Positions 25,518-33,194 of a stretch of 64,000 bases of DNA are shown here, one piece after another (within the stretch, counting starts at the first letter, position 1; the number at the start of each line of letters is the position of its first letter). Source of the DNA: Arthrobacter sp. PM3 (GTDB taxonomy: Bacteria; Actinomycetota; Actinomycetes; Actinomycetales; Micrococcaceae). The stretch is taken from NCBI RefSeq assembly GCF_003352915.1, contig NZ_CP022314.1, positions 1,805,375 through 1,869,374 of the forward strand, written 5' to 3'. The position numbers were made by a program, and so were the translations under genes. Below the pieces are notes generated by a model. It was given only the letters and a program-made list of their open reading frames with translations, ran no database searches and had not been told where the DNA came from.

Positions 25518-26633
25518 CTAGGGGCTTTGGTCCCGCGGGGCGGCCTGCTGCTCCCGCAGTTCGCGTCCGCGCCGGATGTCCTCTTCCTCCCGGGCCTGTT
25601 GCTTGTCGCTCTGTTTGGTGTCGCGGGGCGGCAGCTGGATGGTCTCTTCGGCCTCAATTCCGGCCTGCAGCTGGCGTCCGCGCTCTGTCTCGGCGTCGAA
25701 CTCCGCACCGAACAGCAGCGACATGTTCAGGATCCACAGCCACAGCAGCGAGATGATGACACCGCCAATGGCGCCGTACGTCTTGTTGTAGCTGGCGAAG
25801 TTGGCCACATAGAACGCAAAGGCCGCGGAAGCCAGCAGGAAGATGACCAGGGCGATTGCGGAACCCAGGCTCATCCAGCGGAACTTGGGCTGCTTCACGT
25901 TGGGGGTGGCGTAGTAGAGGATGGCGATCGCGAGCACGACGAGGAGCAGGATCACGGGCCACTTGAGAATATTCCACGCCGTCAGGACGGCCCCGCCCAG
26001 GCCGATCGCATTGCCGACCGACTCGGCGACTGGCCCGCTCAGGACGAGCATGGCAGCCAGCACGAGGACGATCAGCATGGTAGCCAGGGTGACTGCGAGC
26101 ATCGTGCCCCGCAGCTTGATAAACGGCCGGCCCTCGTCGGTTTCGTAGATCCTGTTCATGGCCCGGCCAAACGCACCGACATACCCTGAAGCGGACCAGA
26201 GGGCGGTGAGGATGCCGATCACCAGCGTGAGGCCGGCTGCCGAGGAGTGGCTGAGCTGCTCGATCGGCTGGCGGACGGCGTCCACTGTTTCAGCCGGCGC
26301 GAAGCCTTGGACGATCTCCAGAAGCGCGGAGGTGGTCTTCTGGGCTTGGCCAAAAATGCCCAGCAGGGATACGAGAGCCAACAGCGCCGGGAAAATTGAG
26401 AGGACCGAGTAATAGGTCAGGGCCGCGGCGAGGTCGGGGCACTGGTCCTTGGTGAACTCCCTCAGGGTCTTCTTTGCAATGTATTTCCAGGACGGTTTCG
26501 TGACGTCGGCAGGGCTGTCCGGCTTCCGGGAATCGTCCGGAGCGGGCGCCATCCGGGCTTTGGCGGTGCTGCTCTCCGGTGTCTCGGCGTCGTTCTTCAT
26601 GTCGTTTTCTGTCTGGGCCGGGTTTTGGGACAT
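25518..26633 (-). CDS. YihY/BrkB family inner-membrane protein
   Basis: A 371-residue protein with six membrane segments in the central part (~residues 75-320) and charged Gln/Glu/Arg-rich ends. Hallmarks are KDQCPDLAAALTYYSVLSIF (~residues 63-82), YVGAFGRAMNRIYETDEGRP and the final FASYNKTYGAIGGVIISLLW, then LWILNMSLLFGAEFDAE. The family was once called RNase BN, which is incorrect; the present name is YihY/virulence factor BrkB, with unknown transport or envelope roles. AAGGAAG precedes the ATG by 7-8 bases. It lies 85 bp downstream of the DUF3618 gene on the same strand and may be the end of that operon. Confidence 0.92.
   Translation of the reverse strand: MSQNPAQTENDMKNDAETPESSTAKARMAPAPDDSRKPDSPADVTKPSWKYIAKKTLREFTKDQCPDLAAALTYYSVLSIFPALLALVSLLGIFGQAQKTTSALLEIVQGFAPAETVDAVRQPIEQLSHSSAAGLTLVIGILTALWSASGYVGAFGRAMNRIYETDEGRPFIKLRGTMLAVTLATMLIVLVLAAMLVLSGPVAESVGNAIGLGGAVLTAWNILKWPVILLLVVLAIAILYYATPNVKQPKFRWMSLGSAIALVIFLLASAAFAFYVANFASYNKTYGAIGGVIISLLWLWILNMSLLFGAEFDAETERGRQLQAGIEAEETIQLPPRDTKQSDKQQAREEEDIRRGRELREQQAAPRDQSP
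25521..25534 (-). promoter_or_regulatory. DosR/DevR-like box upstream of the Usp-ADH operon
   Basis: On the minus strand GGGACCAAAGCCCC has half-sites GGGAC and GCCCC separated by four bases, nine of ten positions as in the DosR consensus. It lies inside the last codons of the BrkB-type gene, 83 bases before the Usp start, so chance plus coding constraint is a real alternative. Confidence 0.33.
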
Positions 26634-26718
26634 GGGATTTCTTCCTTCGTCGGGTTAAGCGCACCGGCCGGCCGCCCAAACGCGACTGCGCAGGACGGCC
26701 GGCCGGCTTCAAGCGGGA

Positions 26719-27306
26719 CTACACCTGCCGGACGTTGTCCCTGGCTTCGAGGGTGCGGTCCTTGACGTCCGCAACGGCGTCCTGACCCTCCGCCTTGACG
26801 TGCTCGGTAGCGTCTGCAGCCGTGGCCTTGACCTGTTCCACTGCCGCCTGGGCGGGTTCCTTGAGGCCCTCGGCCACGTGCTTCGCCGCCTCTGTCAGCT
26901 CCGTCGTAAGCGGTTCGGCCGCAGTCTTCAGTGCGTCCGCGGCTTCGCGTTCCTTCTCACTGGCCGGGAACAGGGAGGAGACCAGCAATCCGGCCCCAAA
27001 AGCGATGAGGCCTGCCGCGAGCGGGTTGCCCTGCGTCCTGGCCTTCACCTCAGCGGGCGCATGCCCGATCGCAGAGCCGGCGTCACCAACGTGCGCGCCG
27101 GCGCTGCCCGTGGCGTGGTCCGCTGCCCCCATGACCTTCTCTTTCGCGCCAAAGACGGCGTCCTTGACGTTTTCTTTGATTCTGTCAGTTTGCCGCTGGA
27201 CGACGTGCGATGGGGTGACCTTGTCCGCCACGGCGTCCACATTGGTGCCGAGCCGCGCGCGGGTTGCTTCGATATCTGCTCGGATGACATCCGGGTTTTC
27301 ACTCAT
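26719..27306 (-). CDS. DUF3618 domain protein
   Basis: A 195-residue protein. The N-terminal NPDVIRADIEATRARLGTNV motif (residues ~4-23) defines DUF3618. A single hydrophobic segment (AAGLIAFGAGLLVSSLF, ~residues 98-114) is followed by a long amphipathic helix rich in Ala, Glu and Lys (EAAKHVAEGLKEPAQAAVEQ and onward), similar to LEA-like or apolipoprotein-like helices. Such proteins sit next to phage-holin-like genes in many actinobacteria and are thought to act at the membrane under stress. GAGGAA lies 5 bases before the ATG. It is 18 bp downstream of the holin-like gene. Confidence 0.87.
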   Translation of the reverse strand: MSENPDVIRADIEATRARLGTNVDAVADKVTPSHVVQRQTDRIKENVKDAVFGAKEKVMGAADHATGSAGAHVGDAGSAIGHAPAEVKARTQGNPLAAGLIAFGAGLLVSSLFPASEKEREAADALKTAAEPLTTELTEAAKHVAEGLKEPAQAAVEQVKATAADATEHVKAEGQDAVADVKDRTLEARDNVRQV

Positions 27307-27324
27307 CGTATTTCCTCGCTGGGT

Positions 27325-27735
27325 CTAGGGGGTGGGCTTGAGCGTGGGCGGGATTTCCTGAAGGGTCGCGGCGGTCTGGGGCAGGCCCTTGACCGCTTTG
27401 AGTTCCCTGCGGCCGATCGAGGCCAGGACGGCGGCAGTGATGCCCCAGATCAGGGCGACGACGACGCCGGACCAGCCCAGTCCCATCAGGGTGCCGAGCG
27501 CCCACCAGAGCGCCAGGGACAGGAACAGGAGCGCGAAGTTGCCCGCGACACCTGCTCCGGCAAGCATTCCGCTGCCCTTGCCGGCCCGGGCGGCCGACTG
27601 CTTCAGTTCGACCTTGGCAAGCTCGACCTCCTGCCGCATCAGGGTGGACATGTCCCGGGTGACCTCGCCCAGGAGGTCGCCGAGGGAGGACGTTTCAGCC
27701 TTCGCTTGAGCGGTGGTCGGAGGGATTTCGCTCAT
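27325..27735 (-). CDS. Phage holin-like (holin 3/6 superfamily) membrane protein
   Basis: A 136-residue protein with the order LGDLLGEVTRDMSTLMRQEV, ELAKVELKQSAARAGKGSGM and two hydrophobic segments (~residues 60-82 and 85-108), as in the actinobacterial phage_holin_3_6 family. Despite the name there are no phage genes nearby. In this setting (with DUF3618) it is a chromosomal membrane protein of unknown role. Its ATG overlaps the stop of the upstream gene (ATGA), so the two are translationally coupled. Confidence 0.87.
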   Translation of the reverse strand: MSEIPPTTAQAKAETSSLGDLLGEVTRDMSTLMRQEVELAKVELKQSAARAGKGSGMLAGAGVAGNFALLFLSLALWWALGTLMGLGWSGVVVALIWGITAAVLASIGRRELKAVKGLPQTAATLQEIPPTLKPTP

Positions 27736-28595
27736 CGGGGGCCGCCGTCGTAGGGGTCTTCACGCAGGGGATTGGGCGGATATGTGTCCGCGAAGCCCGC
27801 CGTCGTCGTTTCCGGAGCCGGCATCTGCACCGGTGGCGGCGGAACCGCATTCCCGGTGTCCGGCACCCGGCTGATCGGCGCCGACGGCATCCCGGCGGTC
27901 GGCGGAGCACCGGCCGGGGCGCCGGGGGTGGCCGTCGCGGCGCCCGGTTCGGGGGCTCCTGCGCTGAGGCTGCGGCTGAGCCGGCCGGCCAGGATGCCCG
28001 CTCCCGCAGCGAGCAGGAGGAAGGTCCCGGGCTTCTGCCGGGCGAAGGACTTCACCTCGCTCAGGAGCGAACCCGGATCCCGGCCGTCAAGCCATGTGGC
28101 TACGGCGGAGGACCGCTCAGCCGCCTGTCGCACGAGGTCGGTGGCGACCCCGGGCTGCTCGGAGGCCGCGGCCATGGAGTGCAGTTCGGCCGAGACGGAG
28201 CGCAGGCCCTCGGCCACCTTCTGCTGCTGCACGCCGGCCTGTTCAGTGAGGTCGGATTGTGCCTGGTGCAGGAGGTCCCGGGCGTTTGCCTTGGCCTCGG
28301 CGACCACGTGGGTGGCTTCGGCCTTGGCGGTCTCGGCCACGGTGTGGGCGGAGTCCCCCGCCTGCCGGGAGACCGCTGCTGCCTCGTCTTTGGCGGTGTC
28401 GGCCGTTGAGCCGTTTGTTGTCGGCGGCTGCAGCCCGGTCGCCGGGGCGCCCGTTATCGGCGCCTGCGACGGGGTCGCGCTGTAGATTTCCCCGCCTGCA
28501 TCGGGAGGAAACGTCGATTCCTGGCGGAGGGGAGCCTGCCGGGCAGCGGCCGGGCTGCCGTAGCTTCCATCCTGGGGCCACTCGTGCTCTGTCAT
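27732..28595 (-). CDS. Ala/Pro-rich hypothetical protein with one membrane segment
   Basis: A 287-residue protein, first gene of the minus-strand stress group. Residues ~1-75 are disordered. Residues ~75-175 are a long helix rich in Ala, Glu and Lys (AETAKAEATHVVAEAKANAR, then DLLHQAQSDLTEQAGVQQQK). A short hydrophobic stretch (GTFLLLAAGAGILAGRLSRS, ~residue 190-210) is followed by a Pro/Gly/Ala tail. I know similar arrangements beside DUF3618/holin genes, but no defined domain. AAGAGAG lies 6 bases before the ATG. It is divergent from the spermidine-synthase-like gene over an AT-rich 176-bp gap. Confidence 0.75.
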   Translation of the reverse strand: MTEHEWPQDGSYGSPAAARQAPLRQESTFPPDAGGEIYSATPSQAPITGAPATGLQPPTTNGSTADTAKDEAAAVSRQAGDSAHTVAETAKAEATHVVAEAKANARDLLHQAQSDLTEQAGVQQQKVAEGLRSVSAELHSMAAASEQPGVATDLVRQAAERSSAVATWLDGRDPGSLLSEVKSFARQKPGTFLLLAAGAGILAGRLSRSLSAGAPEPGAATATPGAPAGAPPTAGMPSAPISRVPDTGNAVPPPPVQMPAPETTTAGFADTYPPNPLREDPYDGGPR

Positions 28596-28771
28596 CTTCG
28601 CTCTCTTTCCAAGAAGATCTGCTGCTGATCAGACGCCAGCATTGCTGGAGTTAAATACTAAGCATGATTACTAATAAATAGTAAGCACACTTGCTTATTG
28701 AATTTGGTGCGGGCATGGGTTATTCGGCCGGTGAACTAGGGTTGAAACATGGAGAATGCGGGGGAGATCTG
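28596..28771. promoter_or_regulatory. AT-rich divergent regulatory region
   Basis: About 60 bases (28648-28710) are strikingly AT-rich against the GC-rich background. They carry CTAAGCATGATTAC (28658), ACTAATAAATAGTAAG and a TAAGCACACTTGCTTA inverted repeat (28682-28697). CTAAG-type words recur at 8825. The region lies between divergent starts at 28595 and 28772 and probably holds both promoters plus an operator. Confidence 0.5.
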
Positions 28772-29740
28772 ATGGCGAAGCGGGGCAGGGGCCGCACTGC
28801 AGGGGGCGGTGCAGCAGCAACCAAAGCCGACGCGCCAGGGGTGGTGGAGCTCTCCAAGGGTTCCCGCCCGGCCGGTCCTGTGGCCGGGGTGTACTACATC
28901 GACACCGGCGACTGCGAACTGATCCCCGACCAGGACAACTCCGCCGGCTGGCTGCTGCGCATCAACGGCGTCATGAGCTCGCACATCGACCTCGACGACC
29001 CCTTGTTCCTCGACTTCGAGTACATGCGCTGGATCGCCGCCCTGGTCGAGTCGCGCTGGCCGCGCGAATTAAAGCCGAAGCTGCGCGCCCTGCACCTTGG
29101 CGGCGGGGCATGCTCGCTGGCCCGCTACTTCCACGCCGCGTACCCGGACGCCCGGCAGGTTGTGGTCGAGCTCGACGGCAAGCTGGCCGAGTATGTACGC
29201 GGCTGGTTTGACCTGCCCAAGGCCCCGCTGCTGCGCCTGCGGGTGGGGGAGGCCCGCGAAGTCACCGAGAGCCTGACCCCGCAGACCCGGGATCTGATCA
29301 TCCGCGACGTCTTCGCCGGCTCCCTGACCCCGCGGCCGCTCACCACGCGGGAGTTCGCAGACCATGCCCGGCGTGTCCTCGCGCCGGGCGGGGTCTACGT
29401 GGTCAACTCCGGTGATGCTCCGGACCTCAGGAATGCCCGCGAAGACGCCGCCACCATCGCGGACGCGTTTGCGCACACCGTGATCATCGCGGACCCGGCC
29501 ATGCTCAAGGGCCGGCGCTACGGCAACATGATCATCGCCGGCAGCGACAGCCCGTTCGACGACGATCCCGGACTCGCGCGCCGCCTCCTGGGCGGGGCGG
29601 TCCCCGCCCATATCTGGAACGACGGGAAGGTGCGGGCCTTCGCGGCCGGCGCCGCCGTCCGCCACGACCCGAAGCGGCCGGAACTGAAGACCCCGGACCT
29701 CCCCAACCCGGACCTCCCAACCCCGTCGACTGCTCCGTAA
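28772..29740 (+). CDS. Spermidine synthase-like methyltransferase-fold protein
   Basis: A 322-residue protein with the spermidine/spermine synthase fold: LRALHLGGGACSLARYFHAA (nucleotide motif, ~residues 110-129), QVVVELDGKLAEYVRGWFDL, DLIIRDVFAGSLTPRPLTTR and VLAPGGVYVVNSGDAPDLRN. The key YxE/H-type aminopropyl-acceptor residues of true SpeE are not obvious. It could be a putrescine-independent relative, many of which are annotated only as fused MFS/spermidine synthase. The basic N terminus (AKRGRGRTAGG) is followed by low complexity. ATG 28772 has GGGGGAG 5 bases upstream. The stop codon lies inside a long hairpin. Confidence 0.83.
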   Translation: MAKRGRGRTAGGGAAATKADAPGVVELSKGSRPAGPVAGVYYIDTGDCELIPDQDNSAGWLLRINGVMSSHIDLDDPLFLDFEYMRWIAALVESRWPRELKPKLRALHLGGGACSLARYFHAAYPDARQVVVELDGKLAEYVRGWFDLPKAPLLRLRVGEAREVTESLTPQTRDLIIRDVFAGSLTPRPLTTREFADHARRVLAPGGVYVVNSGDAPDLRNAREDAATIADAFAHTVIIADPAMLKGRRYGNMIIAGSDSPFDDDPGLARRLLGGAVPAHIWNDGKVRAFAAGAAVRHDPKRPELKTPDLPNPDLPTPSTAP

Positions 29741-29778
29741 CTGCCCTTTTGGCGCCCCAAAACGGCCGTTACGGAGCA
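29731..29778. terminator. Long imperfect hairpin between convergent genes
   Basis: The arms at 29731-29752 (TGCTCCGTAACTGCCCTTTT and GG) and 29757-29778 pair over 22 positions with two mismatches and a 4-base loop. The left arm contains the stop codon of the spermidine-synthase-like gene. There is no T-run, so a bidirectional terminator or a REP-like repeat are both possible. Confidence 0.6.
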
Positions 29779-29805
29779 ATCGATGCGGTCACATGAGGTC
29801 CTGCC

Positions 29806-30726
29806 CTACGAAGTCCGGCCGGGCGGGGCGTAGCCGCGGCCCAGAAGGGCATCGCGGTGCGCCGCGGTCTCTTCGCGCAGGGCTTGCACCAGGGCCGCGA
29901 CAGCAGGCCGGCGCATCGAATCCGGCCGCAGCACCATCCAGTAGGGGAGCAGCTCGGCGAAGTCCTCGGGCAGTAGCCGGACGAGGTCCGGATGCCGGTC
30001 CGCCGTGAAGCAGGGCAGGAAGCCGATACCGGCGCCGGCGCGGGTTGCCTCCACGTGGACAAAGACATTGGTGGAACTCAGTCCGTCCCGCATCGCCGGC
30101 ACCAGCCGCCGCGGGGCGTCCAGATCGTCCACTTGCAGCATCGAATCGACGAAATACACGAGGGAATGCGCCGTGAGTTCCTCCACGCTGGCCGGGGTCC
30201 CGTACTCGTCCAGATAGCTGCGGGAGGCGTACATGCCCAGCATGTATTCGCCCAGCTGAGCCGCCTCGGCCCGGTGCACCTGCGGCTCGCCGACCACCAC
30301 CTCGATGTCCAGTCCCGAACGCTGCTGCAGTGCCCGCCGCGTCACGGTGATGATCTCCACGCTCAGGCCGGGGTGGTCGCGGCGGAGCCGGGCCACGGCC
30401 GGCGCGGCGATGTAGGCGCTGAACCCGTCAGTGGCGGTCATCCGGACCACTCCGGTGATGGGGTCCGGCGTGTGCCCGGGCTGGTCCAGGGTGCGCACGG
30501 CGCCTTCCACCTGTTCCGCCACCCGCACGGCCTCGGCGCCAAGGTCGGTGAGCTCCCAGCCGCCCGCCGCGCGCGAGAGGACCCGGCCGCCCAGCGCCTT
30601 CTCCAGGGCGGCGATCCGCCGCGAGACAGTGGTGTGGTTCAGCCCGAGGGCCTGGGCCGCCGTCGTAAATTTCCCCGAACGGGAGACGGCGAGCAGGACC
30701 AGAAGGTCGTCGGGATTGGCATTCAT
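29806..30726 (-). CDS. LysR family transcriptional regulator
   Basis: A 306-residue LTTR. The N-terminal winged HTH reads VSRSGKFTTAAQALGLNHTT, then VSRRIAALEKALGGRVLSRA (residues ~15-55), and an effector domain follows (IAAPAVARLRRDHPGLSVEI and onward). Start ATG has no clear ribosome site; upstream in-frame starts are less likely because the HTH would begin late. It is divergent from the MHS transporter/3-hydroxybutyrate dehydrogenase operon and probably controls it. A TGCAA-TT-TTGCA palindrome at 30730-30741 lies just before its start. Confidence 0.88.
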   Translation of the reverse strand: MNANPDDLLVLLAVSRSGKFTTAAQALGLNHTTVSRRIAALEKALGGRVLSRAAGGWELTDLGAEAVRVAEQVEGAVRTLDQPGHTPDPITGVVRMTATDGFSAYIAAPAVARLRRDHPGLSVEIITVTRRALQQRSGLDIEVVVGEPQVHRAEAAQLGEYMLGMYASRSYLDEYGTPASVEELTAHSLVYFVDSMLQVDDLDAPRRLVPAMRDGLSSTNVFVHVEATRAGAGIGFLPCFTADRHPDLVRLLPEDFAELLPYWMVLRPDSMRRPAVAALVQALREETAAHRDALLGRGYAPPGRTS

Positions 30727-30729
30727 ATC

Positions 30730-30741
30730 TGCAATTTTGCA
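30730..30741. promoter_or_regulatory. Palindrome in the LysR/MHS intergenic region
   Basis: TGCAATTTTGCA has perfect 5-base arms around TT and lies 3 bases beyond the LysR start. It fits an autoregulatory LysR site, but the usual T-N11-A spacing for the activation site has not been proved. Confidence 0.4.
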
Positions 30742-30857
30742 CACACTTGGTGCCGGTTTGGCCATTGAAACGCCGACTTTGTGCGGCAATACTCAATGGA
30801 GCCATTTCAGTGCTGTGCGTCACAGCGCGTGTCACCGTGGACACTAAGGAGAACCAG

Positions 30858-32240
30858 ATGAGCGTAAACGAACGCTCTGCAACATCGCCCGCCGTACCCG
30901 CATCCAAGGGTTCCGGGCTCAAGAAGATCGTCGCAGCATCGATGGTGGGAACCGTCGTCGAATGGTACGAATTCTTCCTCTACGCCACCGCCGCCACCTT
31001 GGTGTTCGGCAAGTACTTCTTCCCCGCCACCGGCAACGACCTGGACGGCATCATCCAGGCGTTCCTGACCTACGCCGTTGGCTTTGTGGCCCGCCCGCTC
31101 GGCGGAGTGGTCTTCGGCCAGATCGGCGACAAGCTGGGCCGCAAGCCCACGCTGCAGCTGACCATCATCATCATTGGTGTCTCCACCTTCCTGATGGGCT
31201 GCCTCCCGGGCTTCGCGTCGATCGGCTACCTGGCGCCGGCACTGCTGGTCATCCTGCGCTTCATCCAGGGCTTCGCGCTGGGCGGCGAATGGGGCGGCGC
31301 CGTGCTGCTGGTCGCCGAGCACAGCCCCAACAAGTCTCGCGGGTTCTGGTCCAGCTGGCCCCAGGCCGCCGTTCCGGTGGGCAACCTGCTGGCCACCCTG
31401 GTCCTGTTCATCATGTCCAACGCCCTCAGCGCGGCCGACTTCCTCGGCTGGGGCTGGCGTGTGGCGTTCTGGCTCTCGGCCGTGATCGTGTTCGTCGGCT
31501 ACTACATCCGAACCCACGTCTCCGAGGCCCCGATCTTCCTCGAGGCGAAAGCGCAGATGGAAGCCGAGCAGGCTGTCAGCTACGGCGTGCGCGAAGTCGT
31601 CCGCAAGTACCCCAAGGGCATTCTGCAGGCCATGGGGCTGCGGTTCGCCGAAAACATCATGTACTACCTCGTGGTGAGCTTCTCAATCGTTTACCTCAAG
31701 AGCGTCCACAAGTACGACACTTCGTCGTTGCTGCTCGCCCTGCTGATCGCCCATCTGGTTCACTTCCTGATCATCCCGCAGATCGGCCGCCTCGTGGACA
31801 GCTGGGGCCGCAAGCCGGTCTACCTGGTCGGCGCCATCAGCGGCGCCACGTGGCCGTTCTTCGCCTTCCCGATGTTCGACACCAAGAGCCCGGTGATCAT
31901 CGTCTTGGCCGTCACGATCGGCCTGTGCCTGCACGGCTTCATGTATGCCGGCCAGCCGGCCCTGATGTCGGAGCTGTTCCCCACCCGGATGCGGTACGCC
32001 GGCGTTTCGCTGGGCTCGCAGGTCACCTCGATCTTTGCCGGTTCGCTGGCGCCGCTCTTGGCGACCGCGTGGCTCAAGGACACCGGCTCCTGGCTGCCGA
32101 CCGCAATCTACCTCGTGGTCGCCTGTGCCGTCACCACTGTGGCGGTGCTGAGCCTGAAGGAAACCAAGGGCATTGCCCTGGAAGACGTGGACCGGGCCGA
32201 CGCCGAACGCGAAGGCCTGGCTGCAGCAGCCGCACGCTGA
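30858..32240 (+). CDS. MHS-family MFS transporter
   Basis: A 460-residue transporter with twelve predicted membrane helices. The N-terminal MVGTVVEWYEFFLYATAATL motif and GGEWGGAVLLVAEHSPNKSR (~residues 145-164) identify the metabolite:H+ symporter branch (ShiA, ProP, KgtP relatives). GDKLGRKPTLQLTIIIIGVS is the loop 2-3 motif. Directly downstream is 3-hydroxybutyrate dehydrogenase and divergent is a LysR regulator, so a carboxylate such as 3-hydroxybutyrate is the best guess for the substrate. AAGGAG lies 6-8 bases before the ATG. Confidence 0.88.
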   Translation: MSVNERSATSPAVPASKGSGLKKIVAASMVGTVVEWYEFFLYATAATLVFGKYFFPATGNDLDGIIQAFLTYAVGFVARPLGGVVFGQIGDKLGRKPTLQLTIIIIGVSTFLMGCLPGFASIGYLAPALLVILRFIQGFALGGEWGGAVLLVAEHSPNKSRGFWSSWPQAAVPVGNLLATLVLFIMSNALSAADFLGWGWRVAFWLSAVIVFVGYYIRTHVSEAPIFLEAKAQMEAEQAVSYGVREVVRKYPKGILQAMGLRFAENIMYYLVVSFSIVYLKSVHKYDTSSLLLALLIAHLVHFLIIPQIGRLVDSWGRKPVYLVGAISGATWPFFAFPMFDTKSPVIIVLAVTIGLCLHGFMYAGQPALMSELFPTRMRYAGVSLGSQVTSIFAGSLAPLLATAWLKDTGSWLPTAIYLVVACAVTTVAVLSLKETKGIALEDVDRADAEREGLAAAAAR

Positions 32241-32345
32241 GCTGCTTGAGCCCTGCTCCCGGAAGCAGGGCAGCCTGAGTTTGGGCCGGCTCCAGCCACG
32301 CTGGAGCCGGCCGCCTCACCTGAAACTTCAATGGAAGGCCGAGAC

Positions 32346-33095
32346 ATGGAAAACACGCTGAACGGACGCAAGGCACTGGTTACCGGCGGTGCCAGCGGGA
32401 TCGGCGCGGCCAGCGCCCGCGCCCTGGCCGCCCGCGGGGCCAAAGTGGTCATCGCGGACGTGGACGAGTCCGCCGCCGCGGCCCTCGCCGACGAGATCGG
32501 CGGCACCTCGTGGGCCGTCAACCTGCTCGACGTCGACTCCCTCCAGACGCTCAGCCTGGACTGCGACATCCTGGTGAACAACGCCGGCATCCAGCGCATC
32601 AGCCCCATCGAGGAGTTCGCTCTGGACGATTTCCGCCGCCTTATCACGCTCATGCTCGAGGCGCCGTTCCTGCTGATCCGGGCCGCGCTGCCGCATATGT
32701 ACGCCAACAACTTCGGCCGGATCATCAACCTGTCGTCCGTCCACGGGATTCGGGCCTCGCCGTTCAAGAGTGCCTACGTCTCGGCCAAGCACGGCTTGGA
32801 GGGCCTGAGCAAGGTCACCGCGCTCGAGGGCGGCGCCCACGGCGTCACCTCCAACTGCATCAACCCCGGCTACGTCCGCACACCCCTGGTCGAGTCGCAG
32901 ATCGCGGACCAGGCCAAGGTGCACGGCATTGAAGAGTCGGAGGTCCTCGCCAAGATCATGCTGACCGAATCCGCGGTCAAGCGGCTGGTGGAGCCCGAGG
33001 AAGTCGCGTCCCTGGTGGCGTGGCTGGCCTCCGACGACGCCGGTATGGTCACCGGCGCCAGCTACACGATGGACGGCGGCTGGTCGGCCCGCTGA
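32346..33095 (+). CDS. 3-hydroxybutyrate dehydrogenase
   Basis: A 249-residue short-chain dehydrogenase oxidising (R)-3-hydroxybutyrate to acetoacetate with NAD+. The cofactor motif is ALVTGGASGIGAASARALAA, with LVNNAGIQRISPIEEF next. The catalytic set is the Ser in INLSSVHGIRASPFKSAY and Tyr-x3-Lys in YVSAKHGLEGLSKVTALEGG. The GVTSNCINPGYVRTPLVESQ and MVTGASYTMDGGWSAR segments are characteristic of the BdhA type. An in-frame ATG at 32331 is an alternative start. It follows the transporter by about 105 bp, so cotranscription is likely. Acetoacetate would then need CoA activation elsewhere. Confidence 0.9.
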   Translation: MENTLNGRKALVTGGASGIGAASARALAARGAKVVIADVDESAAAALADEIGGTSWAVNLLDVDSLQTLSLDCDILVNNAGIQRISPIEEFALDDFRRLITLMLEAPFLLIRAALPHMYANNFGRIINLSSVHGIRASPFKSAYVSAKHGLEGLSKVTALEGGAHGVTSNCINPGYVRTPLVESQIADQAKVHGIEESEVLAKIMLTESAVKRLVEPEEVASLVAWLASDDAGMVTGASYTMDGGWSAR

Positions 33096-33117
33096 CCGGA
33101 ACCCGCCGCCAAACACC

Positions 33118-33178
33118 AACGCGGGGTCAGGCAGCGCCCATCCGCAGGGCATTTATGGGCGCTGTCTGACCCCGCGTT
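33118..33178. terminator. Long hairpin between convergent genes
   Basis: Arms 33118-33140 (AACGCGGGGTCAGGCAGCGC, then CCA) and 33156-33178 pair over 23 positions with a single mismatch and a 15-base loop. It sits between the 3-hydroxybutyrate dehydrogenase stop and the convergent LysE-type gene. There is no T-run, so a bidirectional terminator or a dispersed REP-like element are both plausible. Confidence 0.65.
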
Positions 33179-33194
33179 GTGCTGCGAGAGCCGT

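Noticed and set aside
27325..27735. Prophage remnant because of a holin-like gene
   Set aside because: No other phage genes, integrase or attachment repeats are found. This family is a regular chromosomal partner of DUF3618 proteins.
28772..29740. True polyamine (spermidine) synthase
   Set aside because: The fold is right but the polyamine-binding residues are not evident and no speD or speA-type gene is near, so only a similarity to the fold is claimed.
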